Below are positions 60,503-64,000 of a DNA stretch of 64,000 nt, in pieces. Every line of letters begins with the position of its first letter. Position 1 is the first letter of the stretch. The position numbers and the translations under genes were made by a program. This stretch comes from Bog-473 sp036268485 (GTDB taxonomy: Bacteria; Actinomycetota; Acidimicrobiia; Acidimicrobiales; RAAP-2): positions 124,001-188,000 of the forward strand of contig DATAUC010000077.1 of NCBI GenBank assembly GCA_036268485.1, read 5' to 3'. The notes under the pieces were generated by a model that did no database searches, had not been told where the DNA came from, and saw only the letters and a list, made by a program, of their open reading frames with translations.

Positions 60503-61518
60503 TGTGACCGCGCAGATAATCGGGAGTGATGCGCTGTACTATCTTCCGCCGGATGTGCAGCATCGCCCTTGGATTCGCCATCATCATCATCGTCGGGGAC
60601 CCAGTCACGGCTCATGCCGAGCAGGCCGAACACCGCCAGGGTGAGGCCCGTCGCTACCTCAATGAATTCTCCGCCTGAAAACACTTGCATGATCCCGCCA
60701 CTTGGGATCGTTCCGGGCTGGCTGAGGGGCAGGAAGTTGGCGGAGAACGAACCCTTGAAGACAAGACCCAGCGCCTCGATCGCGATAATCAGTAGCGCAC
60801 CTGCCATTTCGATAGGCTCAATCAGGCCGGGCCGAATTATCCGGGCGATGCGCTTGTAGCCGACGGAAACATAGGCCATGAGGATGACGCCCAGTACCAC
60901 GGCCCCCCCGGGGAATCCGCCCCCGGGCGAGTAGCCCCACGACACAAGGTAGAAGCCGGCGATTGCCAAGATGGGAGCGATGACGCGCACCGACCCGCGT
61001 ACCACCACGCTCATGCCCCTAGCTCGCTCGGGAGCCGGCAGGCCAAGCGGTTGGGTGTCGGGCGTCTCGGGCTCGGCTCGGTAGTCGAGTTCCTCAGATT
61101 CCGCCGTTCGGGCTTCGTCTTCCTCGCCCCCTTCGGCCCCTGCAGGGTCGCTCTTCTCCTGCTCTTCGTGCCCGGCGCGTTCCTCCCCGATGAAGCCCCG
61201 GCGGGGCTCCTTGCTGCGCGCCACCAGGCCAATCCCAACCACGGCGGCCAGAAGCAAGAAGGTCTCCCCGAAGGTGTCGAAGCCTCGGGTGCCGTAGACC
61301 ACCTCGTTGACCGGCTCGAGCGTGTGCCAATCGGGAAGAGCTTCCGTCATGGCTTCACGGGCAACGGCCGGAAGCTTGGCCGTCTCGCGCGGTATGCCCC
61401 AGACCGTGGCGCCCAGCACCACAGCGATTCCGGCCACCAGAACCAGACCGATGGCATGCCGATGCCTGGGCTCAAAGGCCAGCTGCCGGGGTTCGGCCCC
61501 CAGCGCGTCACGAGTCAT
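60499..61518 (-). CDS. mrpB: MnhB-domain protein fused to an MbhE-like N-terminus
   Basis: A 339-residue membrane protein. Residues 20-105 (two helices with VNEVVYGTRGFDTFGETFLLLAAVVG) match the MbhE/C-terminal end of MrpA. A charged Glu-rich linker (about 105-165) follows, then an MnhB domain (SVRVIAPILAIAGFYLVSWGYSPGGGFPGGAVVLGVILMAYV, GLTLAVFGLLGM). The acidic C-terminus ends in Asp and His. Its ATG overlaps the DUF4040 gene stop (ATGA). The fusion shows how MrpA parts are redistributed here. Confidence 0.9.
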   Translation of the reverse strand: MTRDALGAEPRQLAFEPRHRHAIGLVLVAGIAVVLGATVWGIPRETAKLPAVAREAMTEALPDWHTLEPVNEVVYGTRGFDTFGETFLLLAAVVGIGLVARSKEPRRGFIGEERAGHEEQEKSDPAGAEGGEEDEARTAESEELDYRAEPETPDTQPLGLPAPERARGMSVVVRGSVRVIAPILAIAGFYLVSWGYSPGGGFPGGAVVLGVILMAYVSVGYKRIARIIRPGLIEPIEMAGALLIIAIEALGLVFKGSFSANFLPLSQPGTIPSGGIMQVFSGGEFIEVATGLTLAVFGLLGMSRDWVPDDDDDGESKGDAAHPAEDSTAHHSRLSARSQ

Positions 61519-61820
61519 TGCGGACCGACCGGGCTGGATTCGTCGCCCTCCTCGCCGAGGGCGCCTTCCTCATCCTGTTCGATCGAGACCCGAATCTTTC
61601 CGATGGTGATCAGGTACAAGGTGGGCAATGCGATTGCTCCCACCACGGCTTCTGAGTGGGCGTCGTCGGGCGCCCCGAGCGCTACGAAAAGAACGGTCAG
61701 GACGGTGCCTACGGCCGAAAGCGCCACCACGGACCCGTTGAGGTTGCGGAGCGCCACCACAAGCACGGCGCAGATGATCAGCAGCGCCAGACACAAATAG
61801 TCAATGGCCCAGAACATCAT
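61515..61820 (-). CDS. DUF4040/MbhD-like subunit (MrpA C-terminal segment)
   Basis: About 101 residues with three helices: FWAIDYLCLALLIICAVLVVALRNL, SVVALSAVGTVLTVLFVALGAPD and EAVVGAIALPTLYLITIGKIR, the DUF4040/MbhD pattern that in Mrp systems is usually part of MrpA. Three consecutive ATGs (61823, 61820, 61817) lie behind GAGGA; the middle one is used here. It overlaps the end of mrpG. Confidence 0.85.
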   Translation of the reverse strand: MMFWAIDYLCLALLIICAVLVVALRNLNGSVVALSAVGTVLTVLFVALGAPDDAHSEAVVGAIALPTLYLITIGKIRVSIEQDEEGALGEEGDESSPVGPQ

Positions 61821-62175
61821 CATCTTCCTCGATCGATGCCTTAGCCAACCTTCGACGGTCTGCTGGCTCATCGACCACTGCTCCCTCCCACATAGGGATA
61901 CCTGCTTTGTAGGCCGCCCTCGCCAAGGCATGGGATGAGAGGGGATTGACTACGACCAGTAGGAAGGCGACGATGAGCGCCCGCGAGCCGAAGACGCTGA
62001 TCGGACCTTCGGCCACCACCAAAGCGACAAGCGTGGGCAACGCTCCCATCGTGATGGTCTTCGAGGAGCACTGGATCCGGGTATAGAGGTCGGGCATTCG
62101 GAGGATGCCGACGACGCCCGAAAGTGAAAAGGCCAGCCCGGTGACCAATAGGGCGATGACGATGCTTTCCGTCAC
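61801..62175 (-). CDS. mrpG: Mrp antiporter subunit G
   Basis: A 124-residue MnhG/PhaG protein: IVIALLVTGLAFSLSGVVGILRMPDLYTRIQCSSKTITMGALPTL, with the family RxPDxYTRxHxxxKxxTLG pattern, and three helices. GTG 62175 overlaps the mrpF stop (GTGA). Its 3' end overlaps the MbhD-like gene. Confidence 0.92.
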   Translation of the reverse strand: MTESIVIALLVTGLAFSLSGVVGILRMPDLYTRIQCSSKTITMGALPTLVALVVAEGPISVFGSRALIVAFLLVVVNPLSSHALARAAYKAGIPMWEGAVVDEPADRRRLAKASIEEDDDVLGH

Positions 62176-62432
62176 AGCAGCCCGCGCTCGAGATATCGAG
62201 ACCATACGATGGTGGCGAGGTAGCTGAATGAGCACAACCAGAGTGAAATGTCGAGATAGATCGTCCGCTGGGCGAAGGCAGCGAAAAACAGGACCGCGAG
62301 GGTGGATTGCGTAGCCAACGTGTTCAAAGCAACCAGCCGGTCGGACGTTGTTGGTCCCAAGGTCAAACGGATGACCAGAAGGGACCCGATGGCCAACTCG
62401 CTCAGGCAAACAGCCACATAGACAGCGCTCAC
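62172..62432 (-). CDS. mrpF: Mrp antiporter subunit F
   Basis: An 86-residue, three-helix MnhF protein: ELAIGSLLVIRLTLGPTTSDRLVALNTLATQSTLAVLFFAAF carries the RLxxGPTxxDRxxALD-like motif. Its ATG overlaps the mrpE stop by 4 nt and its stop overlaps the mrpG GTG. Confidence 0.93.
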   Translation of the reverse strand: MSAVYVAVCLSELAIGSLLVIRLTLGPTTSDRLVALNTLATQSTLAVLFFAAFAQRTIYLDISLWLCSFSYLATIVWSRYLERGLL

Positions 62433-62956
62433 CTGATGAGTCCTTTCATTCGCCTCTCGATGGGCCCGTTAATTTTCCGGTAGTTCTCAATCGCGTCCCT
62501 TGAGTTGACCGATACAGCGTGGTACTGCAGTTCGTTGGTGCCCCGATCAATGTCCATTAGCTGGTTGTCCACAATGATGGAGGTAACCAATCCGACTGCC
62601 GTCAGGCCGCCATCTGCCGTCATCTGGGTAGGGACGATTACGATGCCACTGCGCAAGGGGCGCGAGGGCAGCCAGACGCGCCGGGCGAGCGAAACGTTGG
62701 CTCGCACGATCCGCCATAGAGCAGAACCAAGCAGCATGAAAGCGTTCATCGCATTCTGTGGGCACAGAAAAATCCACGGTCGCGCCACCGGCCCCAAGCT
62801 GGCACAGGCCAGCGCTGCGGCCAGAGCAAAGCCAATCCCGAAAGTGACCTGGCTAAATGTGGCCGTCCATGTCAGCAGCACCCAAACGAAGATCCCCCAA
62901 ATCCAAAGCGCCAGAACGGAATGGGCGTACCCCCTCTTCTCAGCGCGGCGCGACAT
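62429..62956 (-). CDS. mrpE: Mrp antiporter subunit E
   Basis: A 175-residue MnhE protein: two N-terminal helices (LALWIWGIFVWVLLTWT, FGIGFALAAALACASL) and the soluble part VIVPTQMTADGGLTAVGLVTSIIVDNQLMDID, close to the family TPGTxxxDxxxxxLxVH region. First gene of the mrpEFG-mbhD-mrpBCD operon; all junctions overlap or nearly touch. Confidence 0.9.
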   Translation of the reverse strand: MSRRAEKRGYAHSVLALWIWGIFVWVLLTWTATFSQVTFGIGFALAAALACASLGPVARPWIFLCPQNAMNAFMLLGSALWRIVRANVSLARRVWLPSRPLRSGIVIVPTQMTADGGLTAVGLVTSIIVDNQLMDIDRGTNELQYHAVSVNSRDAIENYRKINGPIERRMKGLIR

Positions 62957-64000
62957 TGCGACGATGGATCAGTCAGAAAGCTGACTGGGTGTACTGGGAC
63001 CGACGACATGGGACGTGCGCATGATCGAGCAGTCGCTTTCGAGCAGGGAAGGTGACATAAACGGCCATTACCCAGGGCGGCCTTCTGGAAAACCAACTTC
63101 TCGCTATGCCTAATTTTATGGGGAGTGCGCATAGGCCGGTAAGTCCGACGGACGAGATTGCCGGCCGCAGAAGGCATTTTGTAGGCCTGTAGCGGCGAGG
63201 TCCCGCTCGGCTTCTCCTCTAAGCGTTCTCATTCAAGCGGCATGCGTCCAAATGTGTCCGACGCGGGGCATGGCTTCAACGCTGAAACTAAAATCAGAGC
63301 ACGGTCGCGTCCCCGGGAAATGAGTAAGGCGACGGTCGACTCCGACCGTTTGGGCGACTCACCCCCCGGGTAGACCCAAAGCATGTCAACCCCTGAATCA
63401 CCGATTGATCCAGCAGATGAGCCACAGCCTGTAGAGCCCGAGCAACCCGACGGGCCGGACTCTCCATAGCAGTGCCGTAGTTATGCACGACGGCAAGTAG
63501 GGGGGTTGGATGTTCGCACTCTTGGCTGCGCTATTCGTTCCTGAATGTATTGGATCTGTCATGGGGGAGAGATCTTGGAGGTCAGGAAAGAGGCAAGTTC
63601 GAACCAAGATAAGGAGTCGTCAACGATGAGCGATCCGGAACACCACAGCAGCCGGTCCGGATCGACCCGAGAGGCATTCGGCCGTGGAACCCGAACCAGA
63701 ACCTATCGGGACCAGGGTATGACCTGACTCGCCCAACAAATGAACCCGCACAAGCACAACCATCGGTGGTGGCAGAAGCAGCGCCCAGTGCCTCTACGAT
63801 CCCCGATGATCTCTTCTGGCGTTACGGTGATGGGCTCCTTGGCTCTTCGGTAGGAACCACAGAGTCCATCGCCGGTCCCTCCAAGGGGCCCCTTAATTCC
63901 CACCAATTCCAGAAACTTGAACGGTGATCTAGTGGCCCCCTACATGTCGTTTTCAATTGGAGACACGCGGGTAGTTGGTCCATGTGAACGCTTCTGATCC
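62957..64000. other. Right-end region: mrp promoter side and tiny ORFs only
   Basis: About 1 kb with no standard gene. Possible small plus-strand ORFs are ATG 63383-63469 (28 residues, Pro/Glu/Asp-rich), ATG 63510-63629 (39 residues, hydrophobic then basic, GGGGG before it) and ATG 63626-63727 (33 residues, AAGGAG 9 nt upstream), the last two overlapping by ATGA. A longer frame without a start codon (about 63612-63926) also looks protein-like and Pro/Asn-rich, which suggests a frameshift in the last ORF. Confidence 0.4.
62970..62987. promoter_or_regulatory. Inverted repeat upstream of mrpE
   Basis: CAGTCAG-AAAG-CTGACTG is a perfect inverted repeat 14 nt before the mrpE ATG. It could be an operator or a leader hairpin limiting translation initiation. 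Confidence 0.45.

Noticed and set aside
58363..62956. Membrane-bound hydrogenase or complex I operon
   Set aside because: No hydrogenase/NuoB, C, D, H or I homologues follow; subunits E, F and G are Mrp-specific.
1..64000. tRNA, rRNA, CRISPR arrays, insertion sequences
   Set aside because: No T-loop/acceptor pairings, regular spaced repeats or transposase genes were seen when reading the window; the eroded 48-58 kb zone has no flanking mobile element.

Overview
The window is about 64 kb of high-GC bacterial DNA. Leaderless-looking genes, GTG and TTG starts, luciferase-like flavin oxidoreductases, ECF sigma factors, GAF-ANTAR and STAS regulators and many MarR/TetR/WYL regulators point to an actinobacterium. 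The mix of lipid/CoA enzymes with an Mrp-like cluster suggests a lineage such as Acidimicrobiia, but this is inference; no rRNA or tRNA gene is present to fix the taxonomy.

Layout. 1-10.9 kb: two hot-dog dehydratase halves, a secreted esterase, an acyl-CoA ligase, a short UvrA paralogue, an ECF41-type sigma factor facing a VOC protein, a PEP-mutase-like enzyme, a frameshifted nitroreductase and a MarR/oxidoreductase pair. 10.9-17.2 kb: a kdp potassium ATPase locus (stand-alone sensor KdpD N-terminus, a 27-residue peptide, kdpF, A, B, C) and two small genes. 17.4-23.1 kb: an oxidative/nitrosative stress block with catalase, an encapsulin nanocompartment and its probable cargo, a cNMP-binding FAD oxidoreductase, a UBP zinc finger and an OsmC protein. 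23-38.9 kb: thiolase, MarR/Usp, DtxR, secreted hydrolase, TetR-controlled diiron-like/luciferase-like pair, patatin, SigE-family sigma factor with membrane partner, SMP-30, WYL regulator/MFS pump and an MltG-like protein. 38.9-43.4 kb: a TetR-controlled SDR/sulfotransferase/DUF1214 operon divergent from an APS kinase. 43.4-48.5 kb: secreted proteins and a sugar transporter. 48.5-58.3 kb: a region rich in decayed stress genes (CBS, CinA, alcohol dehydrogenase, ferritin-like) among intact STAS, GAF-ANTAR, CDF, MFS and hemerythrin genes. 58.4-63 kb: an Mrp/Mbh-type antiporter operon without the large MrpA subunit. The last kilobase holds only tiny possible ORFs.

The most interesting item is the two-gene operon at 18858-20368. 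A family 1 encapsulin shell is translationally coupled (GTGA overlap) to a nitrobindin-like beta-barrel protein whose extreme C-terminus carries SLGIGNLR, a near match to the encapsulin targeting peptide of DyP peroxidase cargoes. This predicts a nanocompartment loaded with a nitrobindin-like haem protein, possibly a peroxynitrite or NO detoxifying particle, set beside catalase and redox genes. A second strong result is an ECF41 sigma gene whose divergent promoter region holds two sites of the form (T/A)GTCACA-N16-CGTC facing both ways, which predicts autoregulation and a VOC-family target.
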